Below are positions 50,691 to 57,909 of a stretch of DNA of 64,000 bases, one piece after another. Positions within the stretch are counted from its first letter, which is position 1. Every line of letters starts with the position of its first letter. The stretch lies in contig CALADM010000016.1 of the NCBI GenBank assembly GCA_937890595.1, forward strand, positions 37,600 through 101,599. The letters run 5' to 3'. The translations under genes were made by a program, and so were the position numbers. This DNA is from CAJMNU01 sp905214855. Lineage in GTDB: Bacteria; Bacillota; Clostridia; Lachnospirales; Lachnospiraceae. The notes below the pieces were generated by a model. The model ran no database searches. It had not been told where the DNA came from and worked only from the letters and a program-made list of their open reading frames with translations.

Positions 50691-51326
50691 CTAAAAACGT
50701 TTTGTCATTTTCAAAGCACCTGCAATGGCTGCTGTAAGGACAGCTGCAACAATTGCCTCAGGAATTCCATTCACTCCGATAATTCCCAAGATCACTCCAT
50801 AAAGTGCATCTATTGATATTCCTTTTGCTCCTGCATACTCTTTTCCAAACAAAAAATAGATAAGATTCATGACCAAAAGTGTGTTAGTCAATGCTCCTGC
50901 TGCCCCCGCTGCCGCCAAAGCAATGGTATCTTTCCCTTTGCCCTTTCCTTTGAGCACTCTGTGCAGTCCTTCATATACATAATAGGAAATGACACCAATC
51001 AAAATTCTGGGAACAAAACAGACGATCAGACTCCAAATCCCACCACTCTCTCCATTGATAGAATAAAATGGAGAAAACACAAACGATGTGATCGTTGGAC
51101 TGAACGTGTTGACAAGCAAGCTGGTAAGACCAAACATAGCTCCTAAAAATGCACCATAAGAAGGTCCTAATAAGACAGCTCCGACAATAACTGGAACATG
51201 GATAATGGTAGCTCGTGTCACTCCCAATGGGATGTAACCGAGAAATGGAATGTAAGCCATGACAAAAATAATTGTTGTCAGTACAGCTGTAATCACCCTG
51301 TTCCTAAATTTGTTTGAAATATTCAT
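50691..51326 (-). CDS. ECF transporter S component
   Basis: 211 aa with about six membrane helices. 'FLGYIPLGVTRATIIHVPVIVGAVLLGP' and 'YGAFLGAMFGLTSL' match S components of energy-coupling factor vitamin transporters. These bind one vitamin or metal and share a common EcfAAT module encoded elsewhere. The substrate is not readable here; no known riboswitch is visible upstream. ATG 51326 is set by GGAGG; the longer in-frame ORF to 51368 has no ribosome-binding site. It is inserted between rpmH and dnaA, where most relatives have no gene. Confidence 0.85.
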   Translation of the reverse strand: MNISNKFRNRVITAVLTTIIFVMAYIPFLGYIPLGVTRATIIHVPVIVGAVLLGPSYGAFLGAMFGLTSLLVNTFSPTITSFVFSPFYSINGESGGIWSLIVCFVPRILIGVISYYVYEGLHRVLKGKGKGKDTIALAAAGAAGALTNTLLVMNLIYFLFGKEYAGAKGISIDALYGVILGIIGVNGIPEAIVAAVLTAAIAGALKMTKRF

Positions 51327-51382
51327 TTTTTTCCTCCTGCTACTGTTCTTTTTCAAGATACAATGCAATAGCCACAGTTCAC

Positions 51383-51410
51383 ATTATATATTTTTTCTTC
51401 ATCCTGTCAA
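51383..51410 (-). promoter_or_regulatory. Promoter of the ECF S-component gene
   Basis: TTGACA and TATAAT on the minus strand, 16-bp spacer. The -35 lies in a GTCAATT...AATTGAC inverted repeat (about 51406-51441). Confidence 0.75.
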
Positions 51411-51473
51411 TTCCATTTTTTTCATTTTTGTGAAAATTGACGGGCATATTTTCTGTATTTTGGGTCTTTTGAG

Positions 51474-51639
51474 TTATCCACAATTTTATCCACAATTTAT
51501 CCACAATGATTTTGCTATTTTGTGGATAACTTTTTATTATGTGTACTTATCCCCAAATTGTGGATAACTCGGTGGATAACTATGTGGATTGTTTGTGGAT
51601 TGTTTGTGGATTGTTTGTGGATTTCTGTGGATTCTCATA
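51474..51639. promoter_or_regulatory. oriC: oriC, upstream DnaA-box cluster
   Basis: Five perfect DnaA boxes (TTATCCACA or its complement): 51474, 51486, 51497, 51521 and 51559, plus variants TTATCCCCA (51547) and GGTGGATAA (51571). Then an 11-bp array of TTGTGGATTG-type boxes repeats about four times from 51583 to 51631. This is the incA/B-like half of a bipartite origin. Confidence 0.93.
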
Positions 51640-51646
51640 TTTTACA

Positions 51647-51675
51647 TTGAAATTATACCTTTTTTAGTATACAAT
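51647..51675 (+). promoter_or_regulatory. dnaA promoter
   Basis: TTGAAA and TACAAT, 17-bp spacer, directly after the DnaA-box cluster, as expected for autoregulation by DnaA. Predicted start near 51682. Confidence 0.8.
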
Positions 51676-51681
51676 AGAGTA

Positions 51682-51778
51682 TAGATTGGGGATAACTCCA
51701 TTTCGGCATAAAAATGCCACTACGGAAAATCCGTCCCCTAAGTGATGCTGCCGCACAGCTGCGGTATTGGAGGAAGAC
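51682..51778 (+). ncRNA. Structured 5' leader of dnaA (candidate cis-regulatory RNA)
   Basis: The ~97-nt leader can form GGGGA/TCCCC (51688-51692 with 51734-51738) enclosing two perfect hairpins, GGCAT-AAAA-ATGCC (51705-51718) and ACGGA-AAA-TCCGT (51722-51734), then a fourth helix CCGC/GCGG (51751-51764) next to the Shine-Dalgarno. The layout is a three-way junction plus a helix near the ribosome-binding site. I do not recognise a known riboswitch class. Confidence 0.5.
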
Positions 51779-53161
51779 ATGATAGAAAAAATTCGAGAGA
51801 ACTGGGACAAGATCATTACCAATATGAAAGAAGAATATGATTTGTCTGACGTTTCTGTAAAAACCTGGCTTAGTCCCCTAACTCCATATTCCTTAAAAGA
51901 TAATATCCTGATCGTTCTCGTTCCGGATATTCATTTTTTGACTATAATTGAGAAAAAATATTCCCTTATGATGAAGGTCAGCATTGAAGAAACCACAGAA
52001 ATCGAATGTGATCTCAAATTTATGGTTCAGGAACAATTAGATGCAGAAGAGCTTGCATCTGCACCTCTCGGTTTAGTTCCGGCTCCAAAGCCTTCAGCCT
52101 ATTTAGATTCTGCGATCATACAGAATGCAAACTTAAATCCACGTTATACATTTGATACTTTTGTGGTTGGCGCTAACAACAATATGGCACATGCAGCCGC
52201 TCTTGCCGTTGCGGAATCCCCTGGAGAAATCTATAATCCTCTGTTTATCTATGGAGGTGTAGGTTTAGGTAAGACCCATCTTATGCACTCCATTGGGCAC
52301 TTTATTCTCCACAATAACCCCAATGCCAAGATTTTATACGTTACATCTGAGAAATTCACAAATGAGCTGATTGATGCAATCCGAAATAAAAACAATGTAT
52401 CCACAGCTGAATTCCGAGATAAGTACCGAAGCAACGATGTCCTTCTCATTGACGACATTCAATTTATTATAGGAAAAGAAAGCACACAGGAAGAGTTTTT
52501 CCACACCTTCAATGCACTTTATGAAGACAAAAAACAGATCATCATTTCCTCAGATAAACCACCAAGAGAGATAGAAACTCTGGAAGAACGTCTCCGTTCC
52601 CGTTTTGAATGGGGATTGACTGTGGATATCCAATCTCCTGATTATGAAACTCGTATGGCTATCTTACGCAAAAAAGAGGAGATGGAGGGGTATAATATTG
52701 ATAATGAGGTGATTAAATATATTGCCACACATATTAAATCCAATATCCGTGAACTGGAAGGCGCTCTGACAAAGATCGTAGCATTCTCCAAACTCAACCG
52801 TAAAAAAGAGATTGATATCCATTTGGCTGAGGAAGCCTTAAAAGATCTGATCTTTCCACATATTGCAAGAGAGATCACGCCAGAATACATCATTCAGGTT
52901 GTAGCAGATCACTTCAATATCACACCGGAAGATATTATGTCGCAGAAACGCAGCAAAGAAATTGTATTTCCCCGCCAGATCACTATGTATCTGTGTCGTG
53001 AATTTACCAATATCCCCCTCCAGCAACTTGGAAAAATGCTGGGTGGACGAGATCATACTACGATCCTTCATGGCATTGATAAGATTAAAGCAGATATCCC
53101 CAGAAACGATGCTTTACAGAGCACTTTGGACATTTTGACGAAGAAAATCAGCCCACATTAG
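51779..53161 (+). CDS. dnaA: Chromosomal replication initiator DnaA
   Basis: 460 aa. N-terminal domain I, a short linker, AAA+ domain with Walker A 'GGVGLGKTH' (near 159-167), Walker B 'LLIDDIQF', the sensor motifs, and the C-terminal DNA-binding domain with 'GGRDHTTILHGI' (near 422). It melts oriC by forming filaments on DnaA boxes and the DnaA-trio. ATG 51779 follows TTGGAGGAAG; the TTG at 51767 is part of the ribosome-binding site. DnaA boxes lie on both sides of the gene. Confidence 0.97.
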   Translation: MIEKIRENWDKIITNMKEEYDLSDVSVKTWLSPLTPYSLKDNILIVLVPDIHFLTIIEKKYSLMMKVSIEETTEIECDLKFMVQEQLDAEELASAPLGLVPAPKPSAYLDSAIIQNANLNPRYTFDTFVVGANNNMAHAAALAVAESPGEIYNPLFIYGGVGLGKTHLMHSIGHFILHNNPNAKILYVTSEKFTNELIDAIRNKNNVSTAEFRDKYRSNDVLLIDDIQFIIGKESTQEEFFHTFNALYEDKKQIIISSDKPPREIETLEERLRSRFEWGLTVDIQSPDYETRMAILRKKEEMEGYNIDNEVIKYIATHIKSNIRELEGALTKIVAFSKLNRKKEIDIHLAEEALKDLIFPHIAREITPEYIIQVVADHFNITPEDIMSQKRSKEIVFPRQITMYLCREFTNIPLQQLGKMLGGRDHTTILHGIDKIKADIPRNDALQSTLDILTKKISPH

Positions 53162-53163
53162 AT

Positions 53164-53405
53164 TGTGGATAACTTGTGGATAACTATGTGGATTGTCTGT
53201 GGATAACTTGTGGATAACTTTAGTTTACATAACCATTGTGGATAAGTCTAAAGTTATCCAGACTCTATCCACAATATATCCACATAGTTATCCACAACAT
53301 ATTCACCCCAAAAACCCTTTATTTACAAGATTTTCGACAGTTATCCACAATATCCACAGCCCCTACTACTAATACTACTGAATATATATTCTTTCTTTAT
53401 ATATA
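53164..53405. promoter_or_regulatory. oriC: oriC, downstream DnaA-box cluster with unwinding element
   Basis: Perfect boxes at 53164, 53175, 53198, 53209, 53237, 53288 and 53341, with variants at 53187, 53254, 53265, 53276 and 53350. After the last pair come GCCCC, a DnaA-trio run (CTA-CTA-CTA-ATA-CTA-CTG, 53363-53380) and an AT-rich stretch (53381-53405). This is the Bacillus-type unwinding arrangement: boxes, GC clamp, trios, AT-rich DNA. Confidence 0.93.
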
Positions 53406-53438
53406 GGAAAATTTTACACCAAATCACACAAAAAGGAG

Positions 53439-53447
53439 TTATCCACA
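53439..53447. promoter_or_regulatory. DnaA box between the dnaN Shine-Dalgarno and start
   Basis: A perfect TTATCCACA directly after AAGGAG and ending two bases before the dnaN ATG. Confidence 0.85.
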
Positions 53448-53449
53448 AA

Positions 53450-54559
53450 ATGAGACTAAACTTTCAAAAAGACATTCTTCTTAACGCAATCAACATCGTT
53501 TTAAAAGCAGTACCTTCTAAAACCACAATGCCTATTCTTGATTGTATCCTTATCGATGCAACAGGAAGTGAGATCACACTGACAGCGAATGATATGGAAC
53601 TTGGTATTGAAACAAAAGTCACAGGTATCATTGAAGAACGTGGAAAAATAGCTATCAATGCCAAACTTTTGTCGGAAATCGTAAGAAAACTGCCAGACAG
53701 TAATGTTGTGATCAAAACAGATAACAAATGGAATACGACGATCACCTGTGAAAAATCCAAATTTAACATTCAGGGAAAAGATGGAGATGAATTTTCTAAT
53801 CTTCCTTACATTGAGAGAGAAAAATCCATAAAACTTTCCCAGTTCACTTTAAAAGATATTATCCGTCAGACAATCTTTTCTATTTCACCAAATGACAGCA
53901 ACAAAATGATGACAGGTGAGCTATTCGAGATTGACGGAAACGAGCTGAAAGTGGTATCTTTGGATGGACACAGAATTTCTATCCGCAAAATTGAACTGAA
54001 TGAGAACTATGAATCCACAAAAGTCATCGTTCCGGGAAAAACATTAACAGAGATCAGTAAGATCTTATCTGGTGATACTTCAAAAGAAGTTCAGATTTAT
54101 TTTCATGATAATCATATTTTATTTGAATTTGATGATACCATTGTGGTTTCACGCCTGATCGAGGGAGAATACTTTAGGATCAACCAGATGCTTTCCAGCG
54201 ATTATGAAACGAAAGTAACTCTGAATAAAAAAGAATTTTTGGATTGTATTGACCGTGCTACCCTTTTGATTCGAGAAAATGATAAAAAGCCGATCATCAT
54301 GACCATTGGAAATGATACAATGCAGTTGAAATTAAGCTCTACTATTGGTACGATGAATGAAGAGATTGATATTCAAAAAAATGGTAAGGATATCATGATC
54401 GGATTTAATCCAAGATTTTTGATTGATGCACTGCGTGTGATTGATGATGAGGAGATCTCTATTTATCTGGTCAATCCGAAAGCTCCATGTTTCATCAAAG
54501 ATGCAAAAGAAACCTATATTTATCTGATCCTTCCAGTCAATTTTGTGACAACTGTGTAA
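53450..54559 (+). CDS. dnaN: DNA polymerase III beta clamp
   Basis: 369 aa, normal for the sliding clamp, with three similar domains, and the C-terminal end 'YIYLILPVNFVTTV' resembling the usual L-x-P-V-R end but with Asn in place of Arg. It forms the ring that tethers DNA polymerase III. AAGGAG precedes ATG 53450. Second gene of the rightward origin block. Confidence 0.96.
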   Translation: MRLNFQKDILLNAINIVLKAVPSKTTMPILDCILIDATGSEITLTANDMELGIETKVTGIIEERGKIAINAKLLSEIVRKLPDSNVVIKTDNKWNTTITCEKSKFNIQGKDGDEFSNLPYIEREKSIKLSQFTLKDIIRQTIFSISPNDSNKMMTGELFEIDGNELKVVSLDGHRISIRKIELNENYESTKVIVPGKTLTEISKILSGDTSKEVQIYFHDNHILFEFDDTIVVSRLIEGEYFRINQMLSSDYETKVTLNKKEFLDCIDRATLLIRENDKKPIIMTIGNDTMQLKLSSTIGTMNEEIDIQKNGKDIMIGFNPRFLIDALRVIDDEEISIYLVNPKAPCFIKDAKETYIYLILPVNFVTTV

Positions 54560-54661
54560 AACCAGATAGTAAGATTTCAGAAGGTTTCTTAGGGTATTTG
54601 GATAACTTATTAATAAAACTTATAAATGACAGCAAAGCTGCGGGAATGAGAGTGTATAATT

Positions 54662-54871
54662 ATGCAAGTAGTACGATTGAGAGATGAATATATCAAATTA
54701 GGTCAGGCTTTAAAGGCAGCAGGACTGGTGGAATCTGGTGTAGATGCCAAGTTTGCGATTCAGGATGGATTGGTTTTGGTAAATGGTGAAGTAGAATATC
54801 AGAGAGGAAAAAAACTGCACGCTGGTGATGAGGTAACTTATCAAGGTGAAACGATCCGTATTGAAGGATAA
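54662..54871 (+). CDS. yaaA: S4-domain RNA-binding protein YaaA (RlbA)
   Basis: 69 aa, a single S4 domain: 'LGQALKAAGLVESGVDAKFAI', 'VLVNGEVEYQRGKKL' and 'GDEV'. It is conserved between dnaN and recF and linked to 50S subunit maturation in Bacillus. The ribosome-binding site is weak, and a TATAAT overlaps the region just upstream of the ATG, so an extra promoter is possible. Confidence 0.93.
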   Translation: MQVVRLRDEYIKLGQALKAAGLVESGVDAKFAIQDGLVLVNGEVEYQRGKKLHAGDEVTYQGETIRIEG

Positions 54872-54876
54872 CAGGC

Positions 54877-55968
54877 ATGTATATTGAGTCGGTTGAATTA
54901 GAAAATTACAGAAATTACGAAACACTTCATATAGATTTCCACAAAGGAACAAATGTTCTTTATGGGGATAATGCACAGGGAAAGACAAATGTGCTGGAAG
55001 CTCTTTATCTGGGCGGTACGACGAAATCACATAAAGGCAGTAAGGATAAGGAGATCATCCGTTTTGGTCAGGAAGAAGCGCATATTAAACTGACAGTGAG
55101 CAAACAAGATGTCTGTTATAGGATTGATATGCACTTGAAGCGGAATAAATCCAAAGGGGTTGCCGTCAATAAAATTCCAATCCACAAAGCCAGTGAATTA
55201 TTTGGGATTCTCCATGTGGTTTTCTTTTCACCGGAGGATCTGAATATCATCAAGGAAGGACCTTCTGCGCGCAGGAGATTTCTGGATCTTGAACTTTGCC
55301 AGTTGAATAAGCTGTATGTCCACAATCTGGTCCAGTATAATAAAGTGGTTCTTCAGAGAAACAAACTTTTAAAAGATCTGGCAATGGGACAGTCAGGAGA
55401 AGATACTTTGGATATTTGGAATATCCAGCTTGCAAGATTTGGTAAAGAAGTGATAAAATATCGTAGAGTTTTTGTAAATCAATTAAATGAGCTGATCGCC
55501 GGGATCCACCAAAACCTGTCAGGAGGACAGGAAAATCTGGAAATTCGATATGAGCCAAATGTGACAGAGGAGACGTTTGAAGAAGAACTTGAAAAAAATC
55601 GTTTTCAGGAACTGAGACAGAAAACAACATTAGCAGGACCACACAGAGATGATCTGAGTTTTCTGGTCAATGGGATGGATGTGAGAAAATATGGCTCTCA
55701 AGGTCAGCAGAGGACTGCTGCACTGTCTTTGAAACTGTCAGAGATTGATTTAGTCAGGCGGCTTACGGGGGAAGAACCTGTTTTGCTGCTGGATGATGTG
55801 TTGTCAGAACTGGATGGCAGCAGACAGAATCAGCTTTTATCAGTGATTCGGAGGACACAGACGATTGTGACCTGTACGGGGCTGGATGATTTTATAGATC
55901 GTCATGTCCAGATTGATAAAATATTTAAAATTGTAAATGGAACAGTAGCTGAAGAACACGAATATTAG
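54877..55968 (+). CDS. recF: DNA replication and repair protein RecF
   Basis: 363 aa. The ABC-type ATPase has Walker A 'GDNAQGKTN' (near 29-37), the signature 'SQGQQRT' and Walker B 'VLLLDDVLSELD'. It helps load RecA at gaps. It starts five bases after yaaA and precedes gyrB by nine bases, so the three are one operon. No RemB/YaaB gene (found in some relatives) lies between recF and gyrB. Confidence 0.95.
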   Translation: MYIESVELENYRNYETLHIDFHKGTNVLYGDNAQGKTNVLEALYLGGTTKSHKGSKDKEIIRFGQEEAHIKLTVSKQDVCYRIDMHLKRNKSKGVAVNKIPIHKASELFGILHVVFFSPEDLNIIKEGPSARRRFLDLELCQLNKLYVHNLVQYNKVVLQRNKLLKDLAMGQSGEDTLDIWNIQLARFGKEVIKYRRVFVNQLNELIAGIHQNLSGGQENLEIRYEPNVTEETFEEELEKNRFQELRQKTTLAGPHRDDLSFLVNGMDVRKYGSQGQQRTAALSLKLSEIDLVRRLTGEEPVLLLDDVLSELDGSRQNQLLSVIRRTQTIVTCTGLDDFIDRHVQIDKIFKIVNGTVAEEHEY

Positions 55969-55977
55969 GAGGAACTT

Positions 55978-57891
55978 ATGAACAACGAATATGGAGCAGA
56001 CCAAATCCAAGTATTAGAGGGGTTGGAAGCTGTTAGAAAAAGACCTGGCATGTATATTGGCAGTACCTCCATCCGGGGACTTCATCATTTGGTGTATGAG
56101 ATTGTGGATAACGCGGTGGATGAGGCGCTTGCTGGTGTATGTGACTCTATTGTGGTACAGATCCATGAGGATAACTCCATCACTGTTATAGATGATGGAC
56201 GTGGAATCCCTGTTGATATACAGAAAAAAGTTGGAAAATCAGCGGTAGAAGTTGTATTTACCATACTGCATGCTGGCGGTAAATTCGGTGGTGGGGGATA
56301 CAAAGTATCCGGTGGTTTGCATGGTGTAGGTGCGTCTGTTGTAAATGCATTGTCTGAATGGCTGGAAGTAGAGATCTATAAAGACGAGAAAATTTATAAA
56401 CAACGGTATGAGAGAGGGATTCCTGTTACCTCTCTTCAAGTTATTGGAAGTTGTCCGTCAGACCAGCATGGAACAAGGGTATCTTTCCTTCCGGATAAAC
56501 AGATTTTTGAAGAGACCGTATTTGATTACAGTATCTTGCAGATGCGTTTGAGAGAGACTGCATTTTTGACAAAGAATCTAAAAATCGTCCTTCAGGATGA
56601 GAGAGATGAGAATAGAGAAGAGACGTTCCACTATGAGGGCGGAATCCGAGAATTTGTGACTTATCTCAATAAGAGCGCAATGGCTCTCTATGATTCTGTG
56701 ATCTATTGTGAGGGCAAGAGGGAAGATGTGTATGTAGAGGTGGCAATGCAGCACAATGACTCTTACACGGAAAATATCTATAGTTTTGTCAACAATGTAA
56801 ATACACCAGAAGGTGGTACACATCTGGTAGGATTTAAAAATGCCCTGACAAAGACGTTTAATGATTATGCCCGCAAGAATAAGCTCTTAAAGGACAATGA
56901 GGCAAACTTGAGCGGAGAAGATATCCGTGAGGGACTTACCGCCATCATCAGTGTTAAGGTGGAAGAACCACAGTTTGAGGGGCAGACAAAACAGAAACTT
57001 GGAAACAGTGAGGTAAGAGGTGCTGTGGACAGTGTTGTCAGTGAACAGCTTACTTACTTTTTGGAGCAGAATCCGGCAATTGCAAAGATTATCTGCGAAA
57101 AGTCCATTCTGGCACAGAGGGCAAGGGCAGCAGCAAGAAAGGCAAGGGATCTGACGAGAAGAAAGTCTGCTCTGGAGGGAATGGCTCTTCCGGGAAAACT
57201 TGCGGATTGTTCTGACAAGAATCCTGAAAACTGTGAGATCTATCTGGTAGAGGGAGACTCTGCGGGAGGTTCTGCAAAAGAGGCACGTTCCAGAGCAACA
57301 CAGGCGATCCTTCCTTTGAGAGGAAAGATTTTGAATGTGGAGAAGGCGAGATTGGAAAGGATTTATGGAAATGCGGAAATCAAGGCGATGATCACTGCAT
57401 TTGGCACTGGGATCCATGAAGATTTTGATATTTCCAAACTGCGCTATCATAAGATCATCATTATGACCGATGCGGATGTCGATGGTGCGCATATCAGTAC
57501 ACTTCTTCTGACATTTTTATATCGCTTTATGCCAGAGTTGATCCGTCAGGGACATGTGTATTTGGCACAGCCGCCATTATATAAACTGGAAAAAAATAAA
57601 AAAGTATGGTATGCCTACAGCGATGAGGAGTTAAACAGTATCCTCATGGAAGTGGGAAGAGACAGCAACAATAAGATCCAGCGCTATAAAGGTTTAGGTG
57701 AGATGGATCCAGAACAGCTCTGGGAGACTACAATGGATCCGGAAAGACGTATCTTAAAGCGAGTGACAATGGATCCTGAGACAACTTCAGAACTGGATCT
57801 GACTTTTACGACACTGATGGGAGATCAGGTCGAGCCGAGACGTGAATTTATCGAAGCAAATGCAAAATATGTCCAGAATCTGGATATCTAA
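55978..57891 (+). CDS. gyrB: DNA gyrase subunit B
   Basis: 637 aa. GHKL ATPase with 'EIVDNAVDEAL', 'DDGRGIPV' and 'GLHGVGASVVNALS'; Toprim domain with 'EGDSAGG' and 'DADVDGAHI'. With GyrA it supercoils DNA. AGGAGG precedes ATG 55978. Confidence 0.97.
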   Translation: MNNEYGADQIQVLEGLEAVRKRPGMYIGSTSIRGLHHLVYEIVDNAVDEALAGVCDSIVVQIHEDNSITVIDDGRGIPVDIQKKVGKSAVEVVFTILHAGGKFGGGGYKVSGGLHGVGASVVNALSEWLEVEIYKDEKIYKQRYERGIPVTSLQVIGSCPSDQHGTRVSFLPDKQIFEETVFDYSILQMRLRETAFLTKNLKIVLQDERDENREETFHYEGGIREFVTYLNKSAMALYDSVIYCEGKREDVYVEVAMQHNDSYTENIYSFVNNVNTPEGGTHLVGFKNALTKTFNDYARKNKLLKDNEANLSGEDIREGLTAIISVKVEEPQFEGQTKQKLGNSEVRGAVDSVVSEQLTYFLEQNPAIAKIICEKSILAQRARAAARKARDLTRRKSALEGMALPGKLADCSDKNPENCEIYLVEGDSAGGSAKEARSRATQAILPLRGKILNVEKARLERIYGNAEIKAMITAFGTGIHEDFDISKLRYHKIIIMTDADVDGAHISTLLLTFLYRFMPELIRQGHVYLAQPPLYKLEKNKKVWYAYSDEELNSILMEVGRDSNNKIQRYKGLGEMDPEQLWETTMDPERRILKRVTMDPETTSELDLTFTTLMGDQVEPRREFIEANAKYVQNLDI

Positions 57892-57909
57892 TGAGACGGA
57901 GGGAAGAAG

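Noticed and set aside
51327..51470. Vitamin riboswitch before the ECF gene
   Set aside because: The leader is short and AT-rich; no thiamine, FMN, folate or cobalamin riboswitch core was recognised.
56887..57492. 201-codon minus-strand ORF inside gyrB
   Set aside because: Shadow of gyrB with no Shine-Dalgarno.
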